NCBI GenBank assembly: GCA_964607765.1 | Contig: CAZSNT010000137.1 | Location: 1-28,260 of the forward strand | From: CAZSNT01 sp964607765 | GTDB lineage: Bacteria > Verrucomicrobiota > Lentisphaeria > Oligosphaerales > JABHEG01 | Reading direction: 5' to 3' | DNA: 28,260 bases | Part shown: positions 8,488-15,075 of the stretch, in pieces | How positions within the stretch are numbered: the first letter of the stretch is position 1 | How the letters are laid out: the number at the start of each line of letters is the position of its first letter | The notes under the pieces: model-generated | What the model was told of the DNA's origin: nothing | The model's input: the letters and a program-made list of their open reading frames with translations, nothing else | Databases searched by the model: none | Position numbers and translations under genes: made by a program

Positions 8488-8515
8488 TTGACAACTGGCT
8501 GTGCCGGTGTAGGAT
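8488..8515 (+). promoter_or_regulatory. Candidate promoter of the solo LolA-like gene
   Basis: TTGACA (8488-8493), 16 nt, TAGGAT (8510-8515). The upstream TCGGGAATTGACA nearly matches TCGGGCATTGACA at both module promoters, with the same 16-nt spacer, so the three units are probably co-expressed. The implied leader (8516-8763, about 248 nt) holds no gene I can support. Confidence 0.6.
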
Positions 8516-8763
8516 TCAGCAGTCGTGTACGGTTCCCAACTGCCAGGCCGTGTTCGGCGGATCGTTGAAGAGCGTGAGCCGCATCTGTCTGTGAGGCAGG
8601 CCGCGGCCCGTCCAAGATCTGCCCACTCGCCGTCCGCCGTACAGAGACGAGTGAATCTTGGTGTGCCGGAATGCACGGAGCCCCATGTGCGGCTCACCCA
8701 AGGACGACCACAGGGCTACTGGGCTCCGGCGATCTGCATGCCACCCGATGGAGACAAGACAAG

Positions 8764-9735
8764 ATGGTCAGGCCACTGTTCGTGCCATTTGTGTGGCTGG
8801 CGGCTTGCTCTGCGGTCGCCGCATCTGAAGCCGGGATTTGGAGCCTCCCGAAGCTTCGCGAGAATTACGAGCGCAACGTGCAGGGTCTGGGCAGGGATTA
8901 CGAGGCAGAGGTCGACTGCGTGTACCATCCCTGCACGCAGCCAGGCGCAGAGCCAGACGAGGGCGCCAACGACCAAGCGTGGGGCTGGCGGATTAGGCAT
9001 CTCTTCTCTGGGGTCCGATTCCGCGTCGATCGCTGGCGGCTTCACGCAGCAGATGGTTCGTCTGAGCCCTTCGTGCCCACGGGAGACCATTGCGCTGATG
9101 CGTTCGATGGCCGACAGCTCCGGCGTCTAACCGCGTGGCGGTCTCCAGTATCAGTCCCACGAGCGACGCTATCGGGCCTGATCAAGCCGTTAGACATGGA
9201 CGAATCCCAGCAGGAGAACCGTGCCATTCTCCGCCGGAGGGCGGCAGACGTCAGCAGGTGTTGCTGGCCATGTGTGGTATCCCCGGAACTCTTCGACACT
9301 TCCCGCACCCGCGTCGTTTCTGACCTTGGCCGGCCTCATGAGTGCCTCATCGAGCTCACCCATCGAGACTCCCCCGATAGATTGGCAGGTCGGGAGGTCG
9401 TGAGGCAGCGCGTGTGGCTCATGGTTGGCAAGGGATGCGTGATCGGCCGAGCGCGGGGCTTTGACGCGCGAGGAAGAACGGTGTATGAGTACACGGCGGA
9501 CGATGTCCGCAAGGTGGGATCGGTGTGGCTTGCCCATCGAGCGAAGTTTCGCCAGTTTGCCCTTGTCAGAGGTACAACGCGGGTGGCTGACCACACTTCG
9601 GTTCACCTGCGTCGGATCGTTCTCAGACCGGAGATCAGTGTCGGGGGCTTCGAGGTCGTGTTCCCTCCCGGTACAAGGGTGAACGACCTTGTCGCGGGCC
9701 GATCCTATGTGGTTGGTAAGTCGCCGCGCTCCTGA
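8764..9735 (+). CDS. Secreted LolA-like family protein, solo copy (paralogue A)
   Basis: The 323-residue protein starts at ATG 8764, 10 nt after GGAG (8750-8753). This start gives a compact signal peptide (MVRPLFVPFVWLAACSAVAA); the longer frame upstream lacks support. The mature part starts with SLPKLRENYERNVQGLG, continues with RHLFSGVRFRVDRW, and ends with a beta-rich half (YEYTADDVRK, AHRAKFRQFAL, FEVVFPPGTRVNDLVAG, SYVVGK). The helix-then-antiparallel-strand pattern and the terminal FPPGTxVNDxxxxxxYVV resemble planctomycete LolA/LolB-fold (outer-membrane lipoprotein-sorting-like) proteins. This is a fold-level guess from pattern, not a family match. It is clearly homologous to the proteins at 12271 and 16377, most closely to the first (shared LFSGVRFRVDRW, SGLIK, RRRAADVS). 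LolA-type proteins carry lipid or lipoprotein through the periplasm; its substrate is unknown. Confidence 0.72.
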   Translation: MVRPLFVPFVWLAACSAVAASEAGIWSLPKLRENYERNVQGLGRDYEAEVDCVYHPCTQPGAEPDEGANDQAWGWRIRHLFSGVRFRVDRWRLHAADGSSEPFVPTGDHCADAFDGRQLRRLTAWRSPVSVPRATLSGLIKPLDMDESQQENRAILRRRAADVSRCCWPCVVSPELFDTSRTRVVSDLGRPHECLIELTHRDSPDRLAGREVVRQRVWLMVGKGCVIGRARGFDARGRTVYEYTADDVRKVGSVWLAHRAKFRQFALVRGTTRVADHTSVHLRRIVLRPEISVGGFEVVFPPGTRVNDLVAGRSYVVGKSPRS

Positions 9736-9922
9736 CCTGGGGCCGATCCGGCTGGGACTGCGATCACGCTCGGCATGGCGGTGTCCATCGCGGACCCGCT
9801 GGCGGGGAAGCACTGTACGTCGTCAGATGGCCGAAGTGGGCGTTTCACCAGACCCGTGCACCACAGGCGACGCCCTGTTGCGGGTGTCCCGACTTATGGA
9901 GTAATAGCCCTATTTTCGGGCA

Positions 9923-9950
9923 TTGACACACGTGAATACAGGGGTATAAT
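9923..9950 (+). promoter_or_regulatory. Module 1 promoter, full -35 and -10 consensus
   Basis: TTGACA (9923-9928), 16 nt, TATAAT (9945-9950). The block TTTTCGGGCATTGACA (9913-9928) is identical at the module 2 promoter (14489-14504), and ATACAG followed by GTATAAT is shared in the spacer and -10. The 9736-9912 stretch before it holds nothing I recognise. Confidence 0.85.
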
Positions 9951-9983
9951 TTCGTTACTATTAGGAACCAGCATACGGGTACC

Positions 9984-10053
9984 CTGGCCCAGGCGGCTAG
10001 CCAAGCCGTTTACTTGTTGCGTGGGCCTGTTGCTGCCCGTTGCATGACGCAGG
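9984..10053 (+). promoter_or_regulatory. Module 1 leader: hairpin and conserved box
   Basis: The leader from the -10 to the ATG is 129 nt, exactly as in module 2. It has a hairpin (CTGGCC 9984-9989, loop CAGGC, GGCTAG 9995-10000, one G-U pair) and a box GTTGCATGACGCAGG (10039-10053) conserved in module 2. The hairpin is retained in module 2 with a different loop. A post-transcriptional or leader-binding role is an inference. Confidence 0.45.
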
Positions 10054-10079
10054 TACTACAAGGAAGGAGTTCGGCGGAT

Positions 10080-10322
10080 ATGAAATGGCTCACATGGTCA
10101 ATGCCAGCAGCAGCGTTCTGCCTTCTCGCCCCGGTGGTCAGTGCCAACGAGCCCTGCTGTTGCGAGTGCGAATGTGACCCCTCTTTCAGGCAGAGCGACC
10201 AGCGCGATCTCAAAGGGCTAGAGGAGGCCAGGGCCGCGCGGCGGGCCGCGCTAGCCAAGAAGCTCTCTGCTCTACGCCGCACGTCGAACCGTGCCAAGCC
10301 GGGAGCCGATGAGGCTCGATAG
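10080..10322 (+). CDS. Small secreted protein with CCCECECD motif, copy 1
   Basis: 80 residues; ATG 10080 is 10 nt after AAGGAG (10064-10069). Residues 1-22 form a signal peptide (MKWLTWSMPAAAFCLLAPVV, cleavage probably after VSA). The mature N-terminus is NEPCCCECECD, five cysteines alternating with glutamates. A charged, Ala/Arg/Lys-rich helix follows (LKGLEEARAARRAALAKKLS) and then a basic tail. I do not recognise the family. The motif could bind a metal, or offer thiols that pair with the cystine-rich protein encoded next; both are inference. It is the first gene of the module, directly behind the promoter, so it should be the most expressed. The product is nearly identical to that at 14656. 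A short inverted repeat (GAGCC 10303-10307, GGCTC 10313-10317) lies in its last codons. Confidence 0.8.
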   Translation: MKWLTWSMPAAAFCLLAPVVSANEPCCCECECDPSFRQSDQRDLKGLEEARAARRAALAKKLSALRRTSNRAKPGADEAR

Positions 10323-10426
10323 GGCCTCTTGCCTGAGCTGCTAGCGTTCGACCACGGGTAAGGGAATCGTTGGTGTCTTGGGCTCCACTGTTGAATGTGT
10401 CTGCGATCTGAGTTCGGCAGTGATCG

Positions 10427-10457
10427 GCGTCAGGCTAGGTTGGTGACGGCCTGACGC
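10427..10457 (+). other. Hairpin between the small gene and CT-repeat gene, module 1
   Basis: GCGTCAGGC (10427-10435) pairs perfectly over 9 bp with GCCTGACGC (10449-10457) around a 13-nt loop. There is no T-tract, so it is not a classical terminator. It could be a stability or attenuation element, limiting read-through from the small gene into the CT gene. Module 2 has a hairpin of another sequence in the same gap. Confidence 0.45.
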
Positions 10458-10496
10458 ACGCGTACCGTCGAAGTTGACCCAAGAAGGAGTGAATCC

Positions 10497-12239
10497 ATGC
10501 GTTGGAAGCGTCTTGTTGCAGCCCTGAGTGTTCTTCTGGCGATTCACGTCTTGCTCGTACATACGCCTTCGGCTGTGCAGGACGAGTGTCCAACGGAGTC
10601 CCTTTCTTCGCCCGTCTATCGCCACATCGCAGATCAAAGCGATCGGGGAATGACACGGAAGCTGTGGACGGCAGGGCAAGCGTTCATCAGGAGCACATCT
10701 TCGATACTTGTCCGGGAGGCGGAAGCTGCCAACGAGACGACAACTTGTGGCGCATGTACTCGGGCGGCCAACTGCACCACGGGCACCTGTACCAGCGCTG
10801 GCTCATGCACATCCAACGCATCGTGCACGGCAGTGGGCTTCTGCACGAGTGGAACGTGCACAAGCGGCGCCCAATGTACCGGTGGCGGCAACTGTACGAA
10901 TGGCGATGGCTGTACTGCCGGATCGGGTTGTACGGCGGGCACGGGCTGTACTGGCGGAGGCACTTGTACGAGCGGCAGCGACTGCACCAATGGCGATGGC
11001 TGCACAGAGGGGACCGACCCGGGTCCTGGCTGCACGAGCGGGGATGCTTGCACCTCGAACGACACGGCTTGCACCGCCGGACCGGACTGCACGCAGGACG
11101 ATGGGGCTTGCACCGCCGGCAACGAGTGTACCCACGGGGGCGGATGCACTCAAGGGGCGAACTGTACCCAGAGCGAGTATGGCTGCACCGACGGCAGCGG
11201 ATGTACAGAGGGACAGTCCTGCACCGAGGGCACTGGCTGCACTGCCGGCACCCAGTGCACGAATGGCGAAGAGTGCACGGATGGAAGCTCGTGCACGAGC
11301 GACCATGAGGCGAGCGGGTGCACCTCCGGCCCGGCCTGCACCGGCTCGCAGCAGGGGGGATCGCAATGCACCGGCGGGGACAGTTGCACAGGCAGCGACG
11401 CGTGTACCGAAGGACATGACTGCACTGAAGGCCAAAGTTCTGACTCCGGGTGTACGGCAGGCCCCGAGTGTACGAACGGAGGCCAGTGTACACAAGGCGG
11501 CGACTGTACTGATGCGACTAGCTGTACACAAGGGGATGAGTGCACGAGCGGAAACACGTGTACGGGGGGAGACAACTGCACCTACGACCACCAGTGCACA
11601 TCAGTCAATTGCACCTCGGGCACCTACTGCACCTCGGGTAATGGGTGCACGGCGGGTGACAACTGCACGGACTCGGGTGAAGGAATGAGCGGTCAGTGCA
11701 CCAGCGGTCAGTGTACCGCTGGCTACCAGTGCACCTCGAGCGCCGACGGGTGCACAAGCAACAACTGTACGGACGATACGTTCTGTACTCTCGGCTCCGG
11801 GTGCACACAGGGGACGGCCTGTACGGGTGGGGATAGCTGCACTGACAACGTGAACTGCACTGAACAAGATGCGATCGATGGCTGTACGGCGGGGACGTCC
11901 TGCACTGCGAGCACGTTCTGCTCGGCAAACCCATCCTGCACAAACGCGTACGGGTGCACAAATGCTGCGGGGTCATCGGCCTGTACCAGTGGAACGGAAT
12001 GTACCGGTACAGGCACATGCACTCAGAGCGCGAACTGCGCGACCACCAACAACATGTGCACGAGTGCCAACATCTGCACGGTCGATTGGGGTACAGCGTG
12101 CGGAGGAGGAGGCGGGGGAGCGCTCGCTCCCCTTCTCAAAGGGGCGCAGGTCCGTCTCGCCTCTGTCGGCCACTACTTCCCGCTCCTTCTTGCCTTCCTC
12201 TGCTGTACGGGAGTGCGACGGAAGGAAGGGGCCGCCTAG
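10497..12239 (+). CDS. Secreted CT-hexapeptide-repeat protein with C-terminal anchor, copy 1
   Basis: The 580-residue protein starts 7 nt after AAGGAG (10484-10489). Residues 1-26 are a signal peptide (KRLVAALSVLLAIHVLLVH). Residues about 37-83 form a conserved head (SPVYRHIADQSDRGMTRKLW, then AFIRSTSS and EAEAANETTT). Residues 84-535 are about 70 tandem units of CT followed usually by four residues, most often CTxGxx (CTNGDG, CTAGSG, CTSGSD), with occasional inserts of 3-5 residues. The tail (536-580) has a glycine run, APLLKGAQVRLASVGHYFPL, a hydrophobic span and VRRKEGAA, which resembles a sorting or anchoring signal. Cys every six residues with Thr next to it recalls the 12-residue coils of Tenebrio antifreeze protein (Pfam insect AFP), so a disulfide-stapled beta-solenoid is plausible. 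EGF-like or loose Cys-rich linker folds fit less well, because the Cys spacing is so even. Function unknown; probably cell-surface. Confidence 0.85.
   Translation: MRWKRLVAALSVLLAIHVLLVHTPSAVQDECPTESLSSPVYRHIADQSDRGMTRKLWTAGQAFIRSTSSILVREAEAANETTTCGACTRAANCTTGTCTSAGSCTSNASCTAVGFCTSGTCTSGAQCTGGGNCTNGDGCTAGSGCTAGTGCTGGGTCTSGSDCTNGDGCTEGTDPGPGCTSGDACTSNDTACTAGPDCTQDDGACTAGNECTHGGGCTQGANCTQSEYGCTDGSGCTEGQSCTEGTGCTAGTQCTNGEECTDGSSCTSDHEASGCTSGPACTGSQQGGSQCTGGDSCTGSDACTEGHDCTEGQSSDSGCTAGPECTNGGQCTQGGDCTDATSCTQGDECTSGNTCTGGDNCTYDHQCTSVNCTSGTYCTSGNGCTAGDNCTDSGEGMSGQCTSGQCTAGYQCTSSADGCTSNNCTDDTFCTLGSGCTQGTACTGGDSCTDNVNCTEQDAIDGCTAGTSCTASTFCSANPSCTNAYGCTNAAGSSACTSGTECTGTGTCTQSANCATTNNMCTSANICTVDWGTACGGGGGGALAPLLKGAQVRLASVGHYFPLLLAFLCCTGVRRKEGAA
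10746..12101 (+). repeat. Coding repeat: about 70 CTxGxx hexapeptide units
   Basis: Residues 84-535 of the CT protein. The basic DNA unit is about 18 nt, beginning TGC/TGT ACC/ACG/ACA/ACT. Units are divergent in sequence, with only the Cys-Thr and a frequent Gly at position 4 held. Units of 5, 7, 9, 10 or 11 residues interrupt the hexamer phase. The last units (CATTNNM, CTSANI, CTVDWG) match the last units of copy 2. Confidence 0.9.
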
Positions 12240-12270
12240 TCGAGATTGTCGCATGTCGTCTGCCTCTCAC

Positions 12271-13266
12271 ATGGCCCAGTGGAGACGGAAGGGAACGCTG
12301 AGGCCAGTTCTTGTCCCTGTCGTTTGGCTCGCAGCCGGTTCGTCAGCCACCGCGGCTGGCGCTGACGCCTGGACTCTCCCGAGGCTCCGCGAGGAGCACG
12401 AGCGCAACGCACAGGCTCTGGGCCTGGACTATGAAGCAGAGATCGAGTACCTGTGCCATCCCTGCGAGAAGCCCGACCGCAAGCGGGGCGCCGGACCCAG
12501 CGGTCAGATGCGGGACCGACGGGTCAGGTACCTCTTCTCGGGGGTCAGATTCCGCGTCGACCGCTGGACGCTCCGCGCGTCGGATGACTCACCAGAGCGC
12601 CTCGTGCAGACGGGGGATCGATCCACACAGGTGCACGATGGCCGGCAGTTCCGACATCTGAACGTGTGGCGATCCCTGCCGTCAGACTCAGGCCCGATCA
12701 TGTCGGGCCTCATCAAGCTCCTGGAGACGGACGAGTACAGCCGGAAGAACCGGGCCTTACTTCGCCGGCGGGCCGCGGACGTGAGCATGAGTTGCTGGCC
12801 CCGCGAGGTGCCTCCGCAGTTCTTCGATGGTGCATGGTCCCGGATCGTCCCCGACCCCGAACGGCCTGACGAGTGTGCCATCGAGTTCACCTATCGCGGC
12901 AGGCTCGGCACAATGGGCGGTCGGAAGATCGCCAAGCAACGCGTGGGGTTCATGCTCGCCAAGGGATGCGTCATCAGTCGAGCACGGGGCCTTGACGAGC
13001 GAGGCCGATCGGTGTTCGAATACACCGCGGAGGACATCCGCAAAGCGGGACCGGTATGGCTTGCCCATCGAGCGACGGTACTGCAATTCGCTCTTGTCAA
13101 GGGAGAAGCCAAGACCACCCGTCACGTCTCGGTCCACCTCCGTCGCCTGATCCTCAAGCCGGAGATCAGTCCGGGGGCCTTCCAGGTCTCGTTCCCCCCC
13201 GGGACAAAGGTCAACGATCTCATCGCCGACCGCGTCTATGTTGTCGGCAAGCCGCCACGCCTGTGA
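12271..13266 (+). CDS. Secreted LolA-like family protein, module 1 (paralogue B)
   Basis: The frame follows the CT gene by about 31 nt. Two starts are possible: ATG 12253 (337 aa) and ATG 12271 (331 aa). I prefer 12271 because it gives a normal signal peptide (n-region MAQWRRKG, then LRPVLVPVVWLAAGSSATAA) and aligns with the N-terminus of paralogue A; neither has a strong ribosome site, so translation may depend on the CT gene. The mature part shares LPRLREEHERNAQALG, YLFSGVRFRVDRW, SGLIK, RRRAADVS, AKGCVISRARG, EYTAED and FPPGTKVNDLIAD with paralogue A. The beta-rich C-terminal half suggests a LolA/LolB-like fold. A role in escorting the neighbouring secreted proteins or a lipid is inferred from conserved gene order only. 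It is followed by 242 nt without a gene. Confidence 0.72.
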   Translation: MAQWRRKGTLRPVLVPVVWLAAGSSATAAGADAWTLPRLREEHERNAQALGLDYEAEIEYLCHPCEKPDRKRGAGPSGQMRDRRVRYLFSGVRFRVDRWTLRASDDSPERLVQTGDRSTQVHDGRQFRHLNVWRSLPSDSGPIMSGLIKLLETDEYSRKNRALLRRRAADVSMSCWPREVPPQFFDGAWSRIVPDPERPDECAIEFTYRGRLGTMGGRKIAKQRVGFMLAKGCVISRARGLDERGRSVFEYTAEDIRKAGPVWLAHRATVLQFALVKGEAKTTRHVSVHLRRLILKPEISPGAFQVSFPPGTKVNDLIADRVYVVGKPPRL

Positions 13267-13508
13267 TGCCGGACCCGAGTGAGAGCCATTGGGGTCTCGT
13301 CGTGGCGGATGTGCCCTTCGCCACTGTCACGGGGGAGCGGACGGACCCGCCGCGCACGATGAGCACCGCGGGTGGTTCTGTGGTCGGCCTGACATGGCAT
13401 GTGTGGAGCGCAGGCGCCCGTTTCGTCCACAGTGTCCAACATGGCGGTGCCACGCCGAGCGGGAACCCGTAGCCATCTCGCATACCCAAGCGAGTAGAGC
13501 CGTACTCC

Positions 13509-14381
13509 ATGTCGAACCGTGATGCCTTCTTCTTCACGGCAATGTGGCTGGCATTGCCCCTGTCGCAACCGAACGAGTGGGGATGGCGCCCTGAGCAGGT
13601 TGGCCATCTGCTTGCCGGGGAACAGCCGGACGCACCACCAGGAGTCTCCCCTCGGTCTACTCCTCACGCAAAGCGCCTCAAGGGCGCCCAGGATCGCCTA
13701 GAGGCAGCAGCCAGGCTCGGTGTCGTTCGGGATGATCTGGCCGCACATCTCAAGGCTCTGGGTACGTATTTCGAGTTGACCTTCTCGAGGCAGAGCCGAC
13801 TGCTGTCTCCCGAACTGAGGCAGTTCCACGAGTATGCCATCCTGAAGTAGGTGGACCAGATCGTGACGAGCCATCCCGAGGCGCCTGAGGCCGCGCAAGC
13901 CATCCGTCTCAGAGGGAGAGCTCGTCTTAGGCGGACCGTGGCCTCCGCAGCGCCCGAGTCGACCCGCGAGTGGATTGACAGGGCGCGGGAGGCCTATCAA
14001 CGGCGCGAGAACCCCGACTACGCATTCTGTGTGGATGTGCTGGAGTGCGTTGTCGATAGGATGGAGTTCGAATCGTCCTTGTTCGCACGACTGTATCTGG
14101 GCTTGGCGTACATCGGCAGGAGTAGGCCCGAAGAGGGGATGCGAGAGTTGCGCCTAGTGGTCGCGCGAGGCCGCGCTCGGCAGCCGGTGGCCAGAGCCCA
14201 CTACGCGCTAGCAGTCATGCTCATTTCGGAGCAGCGGTACACTGACGCGCTTGGGCACTTCGAGAAACTGGTCGCGGAGTGCCCCAACAGCCGCTATGTG
14301 CGTCGCTCAAAGAAGTACATCCACAAGCTCAAAGGGGCCTCCCGTGAGGCTCCCGCTCTCTTCGAGCCTCAAAGCAAGTAG
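13509..14381 (+). pseudogene. TPR-like secreted protein gene interrupted by an in-frame TAG, module 1
   Basis: Two ORFs in the same frame (13509-13850 and 13851-14381) together match the intact gene at 17430-18299. The start MSNRDAFFFTAMWLALPLS is a signal-like N-terminus and corresponds to MSN in the paralogue. The TAG at 13848-13850 falls exactly opposite a Tyr codon (TAC 17769-17771) in an ungapped part of the alignment (paralogue HYASQLAARHP; here K-stop-VDQIVTSHP). The downstream half is well kept: WIDRAREAYQRRENPDY, LFARLYLGLAYIGRSRPEEG and AHYALAVMLISEQRYTDALG form tetratricopeptide-like helices. A GTG follows the stop directly, so reinitiation is possible, but that product would lack the export signal. 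A recent pseudogene, a sequencing error, or TAG read-through are the options. Confidence 0.75.
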
Positions 14382-14498
14382 GGCGACCACTGTGTGTGAG
14401 AGAGGCAGTGCGCCGCGGGTGGCTTCTTGACCTGCGCTGGGCACGTTTGGCACGCGTGGGCGCCTCTAATTTGGGAGAATGGGGCCGGTTTTCGGGCA

Positions 14499-14526
14499 TT
14501 GACATAAGTAGATACAGCAGTATAAT
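14499..14526 (+). promoter_or_regulatory. Module 2 promoter, full -35 and -10 consensus
   Basis: TTGACA (14499-14504), 16 nt, TATAAT (14521-14526). Both hexamers, the spacer length and the upstream TTTTCGGGCA are the same as in module 1, whereas the flanking DNA before it is not. This points to selection on the promoter. Confidence 0.85.
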
Positions 14527-14556
14527 GCCTATAGTACAGGTAAACACACGGACACG

Positions 14557-14625
14557 CTGGTCCAGGCCGCTGGCCAGGATGGTTCCTCTTGGGCGAGTCT
14601 GTCGTTGCCCGTTGCATGACGCAGG
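14557..14625 (+). promoter_or_regulatory. Module 2 leader: hairpin and conserved box
   Basis: A hairpin (CTGGTC 14557-14562, 9-nt loop, GGCCAG 14572-14577, one U-G pair) and the box GTTGCATGACGCAGG (14611-14625) sit in a 129-nt leader, in the same order as in module 1. The stem keeps pairing although bases differ on both arms. Confidence 0.45.
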
Positions 14626-14655
14626 TATCAGCTATGAGGAAGGAGTTTGGCGGAG

Positions 14656-14901
14656 ATGAAATGGTTCAGATGGTCAATGCTAGCAGCAGCGTTCTGCCTT
14701 CTCGCTCCGGTCGCGGTCAGTGCCAACGAGCCCTGCTGCTGCGAGTGCGAATGTGACCCCTCTTTCAGGCAGAGCGACCAGCGCGATCTCAAAGGGTTGG
14801 AGGAGGCCAGGGCCGCGCGGCGGGCCGCGCTAGCCAAGAAGCTATCTGCTCTACGCCGCACGTCGAGCCGCGCCAAGCCGAGACCGAGCCAGAGCCGGTA
14901 A
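14656..14901 (+). CDS. Small secreted protein with CCCECECD motif, copy 2
   Basis: 81 residues; ATG 14656 is 10 nt after AAGGAG (14640-14645), the same spacing as in copy 1. Signal peptide MKWFRWSMLAAAFCLLAPVA, cleavage probably after VSA. The mature part begins NEPCCCECECD and continues with an Ala/Arg-rich helix and a basic tail (RAKPRPSQSR). From the end of the signal peptide to the tail it is identical to copy 1; over roughly 150 bp the DNA differs at only about four positions, all synonymous. A 7-bp hairpin (AGAGCCG 14891-14897, CGGCTCT 14903-14909) encloses the TAA. Family not recognised. Metal binding, or thiol exchange with the CT-repeat protein, would fit the motif but are not shown. 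Confidence 0.8.
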   Translation: MKWFRWSMLAAAFCLLAPVAVSANEPCCCECECDPSFRQSDQRDLKGLEEARAARRAALAKKLSALRRTSSRAKPRPSQSR

Positions 14902-14918
14902 GCGGCTCTTCGCGACGA

Positions 14919-14942
14919 CTCGCGTCCGTATCAGGATGCGAG
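14919..14942 (+). other. Hairpin between the small gene and CT-repeat gene, module 2
   Basis: CTCGCGTCC (14919-14927) pairs with GGATGCGAG (14934-14942) over 9 bp with one G-U and a 6-nt loop. No T-tract follows. It occupies the 174-nt gap, which has the same length as in module 1. Confidence 0.4.
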
Positions 14943-15075
14943 GGCTGAGGGCCGGCGAGGCCCGCGATCGAGCTTCCTCTGAAGGTCTGGAAGTAGCTGA
15001 GACCAGTGTATTGCCAGTCCAACCCTAGGTCAGGCATCCGTTAGTGTAGCAGTTGACACGAGAAGGAGGATATCC

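Larger units (their letters stand above)
9913..14381 (+). repeat. Four-gene module, copy 1 of a tandem duplication
   Basis: Order: promoter, leader, CCCECECD small protein, CT-repeat protein, LolA-like protein, TPR-like gene (interrupted). The same order and orientation recur in 14489-18299, with an identical 129-nt leader length and 174-nt first intergenic length. Sequence similarity is very high in the small gene and in the head and tail of the CT gene, and lower elsewhere. Confidence 0.85.

Noticed and set aside
8269..8697. 142-aa minus-strand frame (WGQPGLNRQHSV)
   Set aside because: No domain, signal or ribosome site. It overlaps the promoter and leader of the LolA-like gene, and its composition looks non-coding.
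8671..8763. Upstream ATG 8671 as start of the solo LolA-like gene
   Set aside because: It would put 31 extra residues before the signal peptide. ATG 8764 has a GGAG at suitable distance and matches the paralogue length.
10474..10479. TTGACC / TTGACA (15053-15058) just before the CT genes as promoters
   Set aside because: They are only about 18-23 nt from the start codon and run directly into the ribosome site. A -10 would fall inside the coding sequence.
10634..11591. Several long frames on both strands across the CT-repeat gene
   Set aside because: The regular 18-nt repeat keeps other frames free of stops. They lack signal peptides, ribosome sites and conserved ends, whereas the CT frame has all three.
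10746..12101. CRISPR-like or tandem DNA repeat array
   Set aside because: Periodicity is about 18 nt with high divergence, in frame and without unique spacers of constant length. It is a coding repeat.
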